The notes under the pieces: model-generated
The model's database searches: none
The model's input: only the letters and a program-made list of their open reading frames with translations
Told to the model about the DNA's origin: nothing
NCBI GenBank assembly: GCA_030144725.1
Contig: JASKMD010000015.1
Location: 9,828,013-9,892,012 of the forward strand
Direction: 5' to 3'
From: Haematococcus lacustris
Lineage: Eukaryota; Chlorophyta; Chlorophyceae; Chlamydomonadales; Haematococcaceae
DNA length: 64,000 nucleotides
Made by a program: the position numbers and the translations under genes
In this document: positions 1-9,600 of the stretch, piece by piece
How the letters are laid out: the number at the start of each line of letters is the position of its first letter
Numbering within the stretch: the stretch's first letter is position 1

Positions 1-50
1 AGGCCTGCCACAACCTGTGTGACCTTGTGTGACCTGAGGCCTGACACCAG

Positions 51-666
51 GTGCGGCTTGCATGTGAAGGGGCCTGGGTGTCTGCGGCCCAGACCCAGCT
101 GCCCGTTCGAATTGCTGCCCCAGGTCAGCACGCCATAGCTGGTGATGGCCAGCGTGTGACTCCCTCCACAGGCCACTGCACTGCGGGGCAGGTGGGGTGC
201 GGACATGACATGATGTCAGCAATGCGTGGAGCAAATGGTGTGGCATGGACTATGGCAGTGATGGGTGTGGGTGTAGCAGCTATGCAGCAGCTGAGTCGCT
301 CTGGGTAGGTGCAAAGGGGGGTGCATGGTTGGCTTCTTGCTGGTCATGGCACGCGGGAGCGAGGCAGCTGCATGTTAAGTTGCTGTTGAAGATGCCTAAA
401 CTGCAGCCTGCAGTAGGCGATGCAGACAATTTACGACAAACTCTTGCAACTCCCAGGCTGGGTCTGGGGCAGGACACCGTGCCACTCACATGGCATGGCC
501 CATGCTGTTGGATCTAACTCTTGCAGGAGTGATGTTGGTCCTCCTCATTCTGTCCTTGCACTGTGCTGCGGGCTCTGACTCGGTGGCATTGCCACCAGCA
601 GCGCTGCCACCACACTCTGGGCTGATGAGGGAGGTGCTGCTACCACACTGTCCCTCAGTGGTCTGA
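51..666 (+). CDS. Fragment of an unknown membrane protein gene (three candidate exons)
   Basis: Three phase-compatible exons can be read: 51-123 (acceptor ACACCAG, donor GTCAGC), 172-304 (acceptor CCACAG, donor GTAGGT) and 414-666 ending in TGA. The first begins VRLACEGAWVSAAQ. The third carries a hydrophobic stretch (LAGVMLVLLILSLHCAAG), which would be one membrane segment or an internal signal anchor. The 5' part of the gene lies outside the window. I do not recognise a family, and single-frame openness over such short exons is modest evidence. The coding-like exon at 1021-1151 could belong to the same gene by alternative joining. Confidence 0.3.
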
Positions 667-1020
667 CCCCAGCAGTACAGCTTGCCCTGGACATGACAGC
701 AGGGAAAGAGTGCGCAGCTATGAACACATATGGTTTTTGCGCGACACAGTGAACCAGGAATAGCAATGGCAACACACCCTTGTCGTCACTGCAGCTGCAT
801 GTCCACTCCCAAAGCTCAGGGCGCTCCAAGGTCCCAGGGATGGAGCGAGCAACTCTGCTGCCTGACTAGATGTGCTGTCGTCATCCACAGCTTGGGCAGC
901 CCCTGAGGAGCCAGGCAACAATCACATCTGTGAAGATTATAGAGGTCAGTATTGCTAGTACTTCAGATATGAGCTTAGGGAGCTCAGCAGTCTGCTGCCT
1001 CCTCCTTTAGTTTCCTGCAG

Positions 1021-1151
1021 CCTTGTCCTGTGTTGATGAGTCCCAGACCCAGGTGACCACCTCACCGCACAGCCATGTGTTGGCACGCATCCCCGTGATC
1101 AAGGACGGGGATCGCGGCGAGCTACTGCGCAGCGAAACCTGCACAGTATGA
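1021..1151 (+). CDS. Candidate 3'-terminal exon, unknown protein
   Basis: After an acceptor TTTCCTGCAG an open frame runs to TGA at 1149-1151, reading LSCVDESQTQVTTSPHSHVL and onward with mixed, coding-like composition (IPVIKDGDRGELL). No upstream exon could be joined with certainty. It may be the end of the fragmentary plus-strand gene at 51-666, or of a separate gene. No family is recognised. Confidence 0.25.
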
Positions 1152-1701
1152 ATGAGACTCGGGTTGAGGCACCGCACATGGGTAGTAGCTGAAGTGAAGC
1201 GCTGCGCCCCACCTGCGCCCTAAGGCGATGCAGGTGCAGTGACGGCAGTGGCACTCCGCAGGCCTGGACGGGAAGCCCACCAGCCTCCTGCGCCTCGCCC
1301 GCTTTCAATTGCGGCATTGGAGCTGTGATAACACGCTGACGGCGTACTCAGCCAGGTGACAACAGTCTTGGCGTTTCAAGCTTAACCTGGGACGTGACCC
1401 TGTCGCAGGAACGAGGCCGTGAAGCGAGGCACTGTCAGCGGCTATGCACTCGTCCTGCTACGTGGGACATATCCCACACCGCAAACAAACGAGCGCGCTT
1501 GGAAGGCGGTTGCCCGGCGGTTAGGAGTTTCCTCGGCTCTGCTGTGCGTACACCGCTTGCACATCATCCTACCCTGCGTAGTATCGCTGTGATACCTACG
1601 TCGTGACTTAGTGGCGCGTATACGGGTTTGTCTATGTGGTGTCCTGGTTCCTGGTTGTTTTACTTGTTTTATGCTTTAAAAACAGGCACAAAAATAACAT
1701 C

Positions 1702-1724
1702 GCGCTTCTATCTGATAGAAGCGC
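1702..1724. repeat. Perfect 11-bp inverted repeat with 1-nt centre
   Basis: GCGCTTCTATC and its exact reverse complement are separated by one T, giving a 23-bp near-palindrome that would form a tight hairpin. The surrounding sequence is AT-richer than the neighbourhood. It could be a protein-binding site or the scar of a small element; nothing beside it decides. Confidence 0.6.
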
Positions 1725-2139
1725 TAGGAGCGGCTGGCCGCAAGGAGAGTGGGTAAAGGCAAGAATAAGAGCTACAGACTGCGGTGGGAAAACAAGCAAA
1801 GAACACCAAAACAAAGCACAGCACGCTTTCTGTAAAGGAACAAACAATCTGGACATTTGATGATTTCCCAGTCTCAGGCGACATGCCAGAATAGAGAAGC
1901 TGTATTGTGTTGGAACAAAGGGTACAGCCAAACATGACTCATTCAACATGGAACGTCATCGGGCGCACCCTTGATGACCACAAATCCCAAACCGGTGGCA
2001 CTTTCGTTCTAGCCAACTGTCCTCGCGAATGGGGGCCCGTAACTACCGGTCCTTTCATTGGCCCTGCTCCAGCGGGCATAACCTGCTCTTCCAAATGCGT
2101 TGCATGTCCAGCAGTCCCTGTCCAGCCACCTGCCTGGCC

Positions 2140-2253
2140 CTAGCCTTTGCCCTTGGTGGTTTGAACGGGCTCAGCTGCCTGCTTGGCCTTGGTGCGCCTG
2201 CTGCGCTTGGCTGGTGGGGGAGTGATGAGCCCTGGCTCTGGCGCTGGCTGCAT
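2140..2253 (-). CDS. Possible C-terminal exon of a basic protein
   Basis: On the minus strand a frame starts at an ATG (2251-2253) and ends with TAG (2140-2142). It reads MQPAPEPGLITPP, then a run rich in Lys/Arg (PAKRSRRTKAKQAAEP). Composition looks like a nuclear-localised tail or a retroelement Gag tail. The frame is short, no splice partner was identified and no family is recognised. Confidence 0.2.
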   Translation of the reverse strand: MQPAPEPGLITPPPAKRSRRTKAKQAAEPVQTTKGKG

Positions 2254-2632
2254 GGGGGCTGTGGCAGGATGAGGGGGATCACTACCGAGCACCACACTAG
2301 GCCCCGCACTGGTTGTTTACGCTGTTGCTCCTGCGTTCACAACTTAGTGTTGTCACAGCGCATGTATAACAGTATAACTTCCAAGGCTCACGCCATTAAG
2401 ACTACAGCCTAGGCTGTCTTTATTACCAAACATGGCATGGAACCTATCAGCCTTCGGTCAGTATGCAGCCCTGACTGCGATGAAATAGCATGCCTGCTAG
2501 CGTACAAGTCATTACCACCACCATGTCAGCCCCATAAGTGTTGGGGCTCCTACTGCTAAGCATGCGGAACCTCCCTGAGCAAGCATTGAAAAACAATCGA
2601 GGTGTGTCAAGGTGCGAGGGTGGCGCTTTGCT

Positions 2633-5600
2633 TCACTTGAAGGGCGCGTGTGCAGGGGGTGCTTGGCTGGGTCCTGGTGCTTGGTGCTGCCAAGCTGCAG
2701 GGTCATGAGGTATGTAGGGTGTACCGTACGCAGCTTGGGGGTAGCCATACGGCGGTGGGGGGTAGCTCCCAGGCGGGTAAGCAGCCTGTGCATAGGGCGG
2801 TGGCTGGCCATAGGCGTCTGCTTGAGGGTATTGAGGTGGTGGGACCGGGTAGTAGCCGCCAGTGGGCGGCGCAGGAGGCATCTGCACAACACCACCCAGT
2901 GCTTCTAGCTGAGCGGCAGATGCATGAAAAGAAATGATATGACTGAGTGTGATTGGCTATTGCCGCAGGGTGTCATGCAAGCCACAGACATTGGTGATAG
3001 ACAAGGCAGGTGTGGACAGGACAGCGAGTAGTGCTGAGTGCGTAGTGCAGTGTGGATCACTTCATGATCATGCCCCAGCTTACATGAGACATTTGATAGC
3101 CTTGCGCGACGCCAGGGGTGTTGTACACTGGATAGCCTGTCACGTAGCCCCAGCGATTAGCAACATCCCTGCAGCATGGGCAGCAAGCGCACGACATGTG
3201 ACTGGCAGGACCTCGTGCTTTGAGAGGGTGGGCTACCCCACCTTTACTGGGCAGAGGCTGCAATCATGCTGTAACAGCAGAAGTGTTGCAGCTGCACTAA
3301 TGCTAACAAACGGCCTTACCACGCACGGCCATCAAAGTAAGTGGCGGGGCGGGTTGCAGGCATGCGGCGTGTGAAGACCTACAGGGGACGGCACACAGGG
3401 GCAGTGAGTCAGGCAATATCAGCTGGGTTCTACCGCATCAGGTGCATCAGCGTGAGGGGGTGACAGAGGAAGGTTGGCCCTGCTTTGCTGCAGGGTCTCC
3501 CTGCCCACCCACCTTGAATGCGTACCAGCCCACCCAGACCCAGCACAAGGACACTAGGATTCCGAGCACAAGGAGTGTGACGCCACTCTTGATGAGGGTA
3601 CCCTGTATAGCCAACCAGGGTCAAAACAGGCATCAGTGGTTGAAGCGGGTGTGACATGTCAATGAGACACCACTGACAATGAACTGTGACTCTGTGAAAG
3701 TGTATTGTGAACTGCCAGTCATGTAGGCACTGCATCACGCCTGTCCAGCAGGGAGACCAGCACCTCAAGGGTGCATTGAAGGACTGCACCTTGGAGGCTC
3801 CAAAGCTGCCTGTGCCCTCTGTGGCTGCAATGTATGCCAGCCAGGGATCAGCTGAGCTGCGCACGGTCAGAGTATGGGCTGAGTTAGGGCCCCAAGCTGA
3901 AGACACGTTGGGAACCTGCAACACGCCACATGCTCACCCTTGCTCAGCAGACAATTGCAGAATGAACAGCCCACGACAATATGAACACTCTTTCAAGCTT
4001 GTGAATTGGCGACAGGTCATGCAGCTGCTTGTTGACCTGCCTGTACCGTCGATGGCTACTATACATAATACTATATGAAAAAGATGAAAACACGGTAAAC
4101 ACAGCCCTGGAGCTCAGGAAACAATAAGCAGGACAAGGCAGCAGTCCGGGAGAAGTGCCAAGCTGGTGCACACCGCCAGGCCAGGATGCAGCAGAACTTT
4201 CTCTACCACACATGGTGCAGTCTTCCTGCCACACACCTGGAAGTACTGGCCAGCCACTGTCTGAGCAACCTGGATTGGCAGCGGGCTGCAGCCATCGTCG
4301 GGTGCAGGATGTAGGTCGTCTGAAGCCCAAGTATCTGCAAGCCAGCAGAAGCGCCCAGGAGTTTGCTACGGTGTGATGCACAGCCCAGGAGCTGCTGCAC
4401 CTCTACCTCACCTTGACCCACCGCCCTGATCTTCACGCAGGCATCATTCCAGTTCCACAGTACAGTGCACTGGGGAGTGGAAGCAGAGCAGGAGTAGGTC
4501 CCACCCATGTCGTTGCAGTTCTGGATGCAGGCGTTGGCGTCACGAGAGCTGCTGGTGCATCCTTGAATGTAACTGCAACGGTGGCAGCAGCGCACATGTA
4601 GGGACATGGTGCGCTTGCTTGCCTTGAGTACCTTGTGTATGCGTGGGCGCAGTGGGACCTGAGCTGGTGAGCTGCAGTCAATAGTGGGCATTAGGTCTAG
4701 GCAGTGTGCTCACACTTCAGCAAAACTCCACTCAAGCACCGCTGGGCTAGCAGGCATACAGATGATGGCTGCGGATGTCGTATGCAAGCTCACATGAGCA
4801 TGCAGCGCTGGCACAAGGCAAGGAGTACCCAGGCCTGGGCTACGGGCGGCTGTGAGACCAGCCGCCCAAGGCCCGGCAGCAGCAGCATGCCGAGGCAGAG
4901 TAGTGTATGACCCCTGTGAGCTGTCATCAGCTTACAGAAGTGTGTGTTTGTCATGCCAACTCTAGGCTATAGCCCTGTCACAGGGGTTAGGCAGTTGTGT
5001 AGGTAGAAGACGCCCATATCATGTGCATGGCAACATAACTCCATAGAGACAAAACACCACCCTGGTGCGGGGACCTATAATTGCCTCTCAATTGGTAATT
5101 GTTGCCTGCTGAGCTGATGGGGGAGGTGCTGCCTCAGGTTTGCTGTGGCATGGCGCAGAGCAGTCTCACCTGGGGCAGCTGCGCGAGCCATAGTTTGGGC
5201 GCAGTCTCACCAGCTGAGGGCCCGCTGGCACAATCATGCTACCCACAGTGGCATTGCCCTTCATGCTATCTTTAATTGAGATCTGCAGGCTGCACGCTGC
5301 TGGGTAGATTGGCAGGGTTGCTGTGAACCTGCGGTCAAGTTATGGCACGGCTCAGGTGCAACCGCCTCATGGCAAAATGTTCACAATACACCCTGTGGCA
5401 GCCAGTGGATCAAAACACTCTGTAGCTGCCACGCAAGCAGTAGCACCTCCCCGCCATTGCAATGCAAGGTATTGATTAAGGAGAAAATGGTGATGGAGCA
5501 GCTTGACGCAGCCTGTCATAACCATCAATACCTGTGCGGGGGGATGGTCTGTGCATTGAACTTGCTCGTCTCATCTCTGTATAGGTCTGCTCTGGATGTT

Positions 5601-6186
5601 GGTAAAAGGCGAACAGACGTCACAAGGTCTGGGCTGGCGCATTGTCCAGTTGGCACGGCAGGGGAGATGTCCGCAACAAGGCGGCTCCCAATGCTCTGCA
5701 GGCACACCAAATGGGGTGTGACCGTCAATCATCAGCACCCACAAAAGATGCCCTGGTCCTCCTTCCCACAAACTGAGTGCTGCTATCACCTACCACGAAC
5801 TCAGTGTCGCTATCACTTACCACAAACTGAGTGTAGGTATTGGAGGTGATGTTGGTATTGGAAATGCTGCTGTTTGACGCCCATTTGTTCACAGCGTCTT
5901 GTACTGATTGTATGTTGTTGCTCCTGAAGTCCTTGCTAGACAGGGATAGCAAAGCGCAGCCAACAGCTGCGAACACGGTATTGAGACAACAAATCAAGCG
6001 CTTTATCAGCCATGACAGAAAAGAAGATGGGCAGCAAAATGAGGCAGCAATGTCTGCAAAGGCTGTGCATGTCGTAAGCTTGCCTATGAGGATAGGCCCC
6101 AGGAACAAAATACAGCAAGCGCAGGCGAGTGTTTGTCCCTGCAAGCCATTTGACAAACAGATAACCATGTTGACAAAGGTTGACAA
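2633..6186 (-). CDS. Multi-exon membrane protein with Cys-containing lumenal region and Pro/Tyr-rich tail, unknown family
   Basis: Exons, all phase-consistent, 5' to 3' on the minus strand: 6186?-5821, 5695-5532, 5328-5170, 4572-4412, 4334-4237, 3915-3790, 3602-3513, 3378-3320, 3168-3084 and 2908-2633 (TGA). About 530 residues. The first exon is hydrophobic (CILFLGPILIGKL, then AVGCALLSLSS) and then turns polar with NSS and NIT sequons. The middle exons carry cysteines (CTSSSRDANACIQNC; CSASTPQCTVLWNWNDAC). Exon 3602-3513 is a transmembrane helix (GVTLLVLGILVSLCWVWVGW). The last exon is a proline/tyrosine tail with GYYPVPPPQYP and PPPPYGYPQ motifs, the kind that bind WW or SH3 domains. Predicted topology is N-terminal membrane segment(s), lumenal or extracellular domain, membrane helix, cytosolic tail. 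The start codon is uncertain: ATG at 6184-6186 keeps frame, but a small exon may lie upstream. I do not recognise the family. Confidence 0.75.
4911..5060 (-). repeat. Dispersed intronic repeat, copy 1
   Basis: The reverse complement of this stretch aligns over about 150 bp with 7395-7560. Shared landmarks include TGGAGTTATGTT then CCATGCACATG, CTGTGACAGGGCTA and GTAAGCTGATGACAGCTCAC. It lies in an intron of the membrane-protein gene. A shorter relative occurs at 13545-13580. It is probably a non-autonomous mobile element, family unknown. Confidence 0.6.
5767..5836 (-). repeat. 27-bp tandem repeat duplicating a 5' splice site
   Basis: At the end of the first exon of the minus-strand membrane-protein gene, a 27-bp unit (minus strand CACTCAGTTTGTGGTAAGTG...) occurs about 2.6 times. 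Copy 1 carries the donor GTAAGT at the exon end (5821), copy 2 carries GTAGGT 27 nt further on, and copy 3 has lost the GT. Because 27 is a multiple of three, use of the second donor would add nine residues in frame. Confidence 0.7.
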
Positions 6187-6695
6187 GGTGTTTTACCGCG
6201 ACACGCCGCTTCGCACCGCAGCTTCCATCAAGCTCTGCAGCGCAGACGTGGGCATGGTCGTCGCTGAAGCATTAGGTTGGACCGAACCCGCTGTGGAGCT
6301 TTGCTTACCCCGCACCCTCCCTTGCCCCTTCCCTTCCCTCCGCCTTTGCCCATTGCAGCTTGTGTGCGTACTTAATGCGAAATAAATATAAGACTGGGAA
6401 CGGCGACCTGGCGTACGAGTTTTGCACGGCGAAGGGAGATCTACTTCAATGTTATTGTGTTCTGCGCCTTAGGTTTTCGAAACTTACACCTCCCTCTTCG
6501 TTGTACCCAGAGATATAATTGTATCAATATGTCTGACCAATTTGCCCAGATCCCTTACCCTACAGCCATCTCGCAACTAGGAACTACTCCAAAACTCATG
6601 TAGTCGGTTGTACCGCCAACTGCTTAGCAGGTGCTGATCCCGCAACCCTCATTGCACGGAGCCGCACTGACATGCATTTACCGCTCCAATCCTGT
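6187..6695. promoter_or_regulatory. Shared divergent promoter region
   Basis: About 0.5 kb separates the start of the minus-strand membrane-protein gene from the start of the plus-strand fucosyltransferase gene. A TATA-like AT run (AATAAATATAAGA) lies at about 6381-6393. No further element can be supported from sequence alone. Confidence 0.35.
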
Positions 6696-9600
6696 ATGAG
6701 TGGGGAACGCTTGGGGCGGCCCGCTGCTTCGGGTCCGCAGCTGCTCTTGCTCCTTTTGGCAGCTTTGCTGGGGTGCAAAGCAATCAGGGTAGTACCCGAA
6801 GGTCATGTTTCAATCCCTCAGACCGAGTTTGTCCCCACCATGGACGATCGACCTGGCGCAAGATTATTTAGGGACCGTGACCATGCTATTTCCACTCCTG
6901 TGGTGGTAGCACTCATGACAGGCGAGGTCTATACGCACAGTCGTGACAATGTGTTGCACCCTCTGCTGCTACCTGACTGATCCCTGACACTGGTGCAGGC
7001 CACTATTTTGGTGAATATGCGAGAGACGTGCCAGGCTGCCAGTTCGAGGTGGTGACTTGTGGATGTTGCCTCAATCACAGTCCCAAGAGCACTGTGCAAG
7101 ATCAGCTGGTATCTGGGTTTTCTTGCAGGGCACACCCATTAAGTGTTCATATGTAGACCAATACTCTGCCAAGGACGCTGATGCTTTGTGGTAAGCGTCA
7201 GCAGGCTAGGAGTAGCAGGGGTATGGTGCAGCATGCGGTCAAGGCAGCATGAGATAGTGGCTGCTGCAGCAGCAGGTGCCGCGCAGATGTAAGCTGTGTG
7301 ACTACACCCCTACATACCTGCACTCAATATCTTATCTCGTATTATACCTCGTTATATCTCGTATAATGCCTTCAGCACCTTGTTTCTCACTAGGGACTAT
7401 GGACGATGTTGTCTATGTGGAGTTATGTTCCCATGCACATGGCATGGGCGCCTACCACTTGCATCATTGCCTGACACCTGTGACAGGGCTACAACCTAGA
7501 GATGGCATGGCAAACATGCACTAATTGTAAGCTGATGACAGCTCACAGAGGTCACACACTAGTTGGGTGCTGTGCTTAGAGAGGCCAAGGACCTTTTCAA
7601 GCAACATATGGTCTTTTTATGGCTGACATTCGAAACTACACCCTGCCCACCTGCAGGTATCATGCCCCCAGCGCCTGTGGGGTACCGGGCATTTCAAGGT
7701 GGGCCACATGCCAATTTCATCAGTACTGCCATCGCACACCAAGTCCTACCCTGCACCAACTTTTGTGACACGGCTGCCTGAGACATGGATGCCTGTGCCC
7801 GAGCTGTTGCTACTCCATGACCTTCAGACAGTACCCTAACCAGCACCTGGTCGTCATGAGCATGGAAAGCAGCTACTTCTATGCATGCCTGGACGACATG
7901 AACTACATGGTGGGCAGATCACAGTTGAGGAGTGACACTGACTTTGTTGACTTACCATGGCCAGTACAAAGCCAGGGAGCGCATGGGTCAGTAAGCTGCA
8001 TGCACCCTGTGCACTTGGGCCTCAGTGCATGGATCAGTTCGATGTGGTGTACAGGATCAGTTCGACATAGAGATGACCTACCGTCGCTGCTCCCATGTGC
8101 CCGTGCCGGTCAGTGACATTGCTACTTAGCAGGCGCCTCCCCGCACCCAACCTGCCACATGATGAACCCCTCAGCTGCTCAGTGCTGTGGTCAGCCCACT
8201 GGGGTCAGCCCACCTTGCCAAGCAGCTGCCCTAGCCAGACTCTGACATCGCATGGGGCCATAGAGGCGCTGCTCTGCCCTACCCCGCCCTGCCCCGCCCT
8301 ACACTTGACCCCCCTGCCCCGCCCTGTCTTGGCCTTCCCTACCCTGCCCTGCACGCCCTGCCCGTGTGCCACACACCCCTTCCTGTGGTGCAGTATTTCC
8401 AAGGGGACTACGCATGGGTCCAAAACGTGCTGTTTGGCGACCCAGTGCCCTGGGAGGACAAGCTGGACGCTGTTGCCTACATCAACAGCAACTGCGGGGC
8501 GGCCACCCAGCGGGATGCCCTGGCCCAGGCCATCTTGGACGACAAGCGGCTGGAGATGCATGCCTGGGGTGCATGCAAGCGCAACCGCACAGTGAGTCGT
8601 CAGCAAGCAGGGAAGGCTTTTCCTACACTAAGCCTGGCTGCGTCTCAACATGCGCTCCCTGTGCACCTCTGCAGTCGTCCACCTGCTGTTGTGGTCAGGA
8701 CCCAGCGTGTCAGACCCCAGACACAAAATGCAGACTGGCACTGTCCCCAACCTGCCCTGCCCAGCCCAGCCCAGCACAAACCCCAACCTGCCCTGCACAG
8801 CCCAGCCAACAACCTGACCAGCCCCCCACCTGCTCAACACAGCCCAGCATAGCACAGCCCCCCACCTGCTCAACACAGCCCAGCATAGCACAGCCCCCCA
8901 CCTGCTCAACACAGCCCAGCATAGCACAGCCCTCAACCTGACCAGCACAGCACAGCTGGTGGCAGTACACAATGAGCTGCGCTGGGCATTGAGGGCTAGA
9001 TGGCAAGGCCAGTGCAGGGCCTGTGCACTCCCCCAAGGGCTGCCGAGCTCTACCACCCACCTGATGTGCTGACTGCCATGCCAGCACTCTCCCCCGCACA
9101 CCCAGCACACCCAGCCTGGCTGTGTTGCAGCGTGCCACCCCCTGTACAGCTCTCCTAGCTGCGGCTATGGCGGTCAGTTGTTGCTCTGCTGCATGTTGCT
9201 GCTCAGCAGCGCTTGCACTGCCTGCACTGCCTGCACTGCCTGCACTGCCTGCACTGCCTGCACTGCCTGCACTGCCTGCACTGCCTGCACTGCCTGCACT
9301 GCCTGCACTGCCTGCACTGCCTGCACTGCCTGCACTGCCTGCACTGCCTGCACTGCCTGCACTGCCTGCACTGCCTGCACTGCCTGCACTGCCTGCACTG
9401 CCTGCACTGCCTGCACTGCCTCCAGCCCCCTGGAGGCCGCGGCAACAAGTATGAAATCTTCCGCCGCTACAAGTTCTGCATCACCATGGTGAGAGTCAGA
9501 CAGACAGCCCCATCATGCCACCCACAGCTGGAATCACAGCACCAGCACTTAGCAGCAGGAGCGGCAGCAGGAGCGGCAGCAGGAGCGGCAGCAGGAGCAG

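Larger units (their letters stand above)
1152..2632. other. Intergenic stretch, no supported gene
   Basis: No convincing multi-exon gene is visible. The stretch holds a perfect small inverted repeat (1702-1724), an A/T-richer block (1630-1930) and a short minus-strand basic frame (2140-2253). A segment near 1965-2000 reads like one near 41785-41820 (both contain CCCTTGATGA followed by CACAAA/TACAAAC), which suggests a diverged dispersed repeat. Confidence 0.4.
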
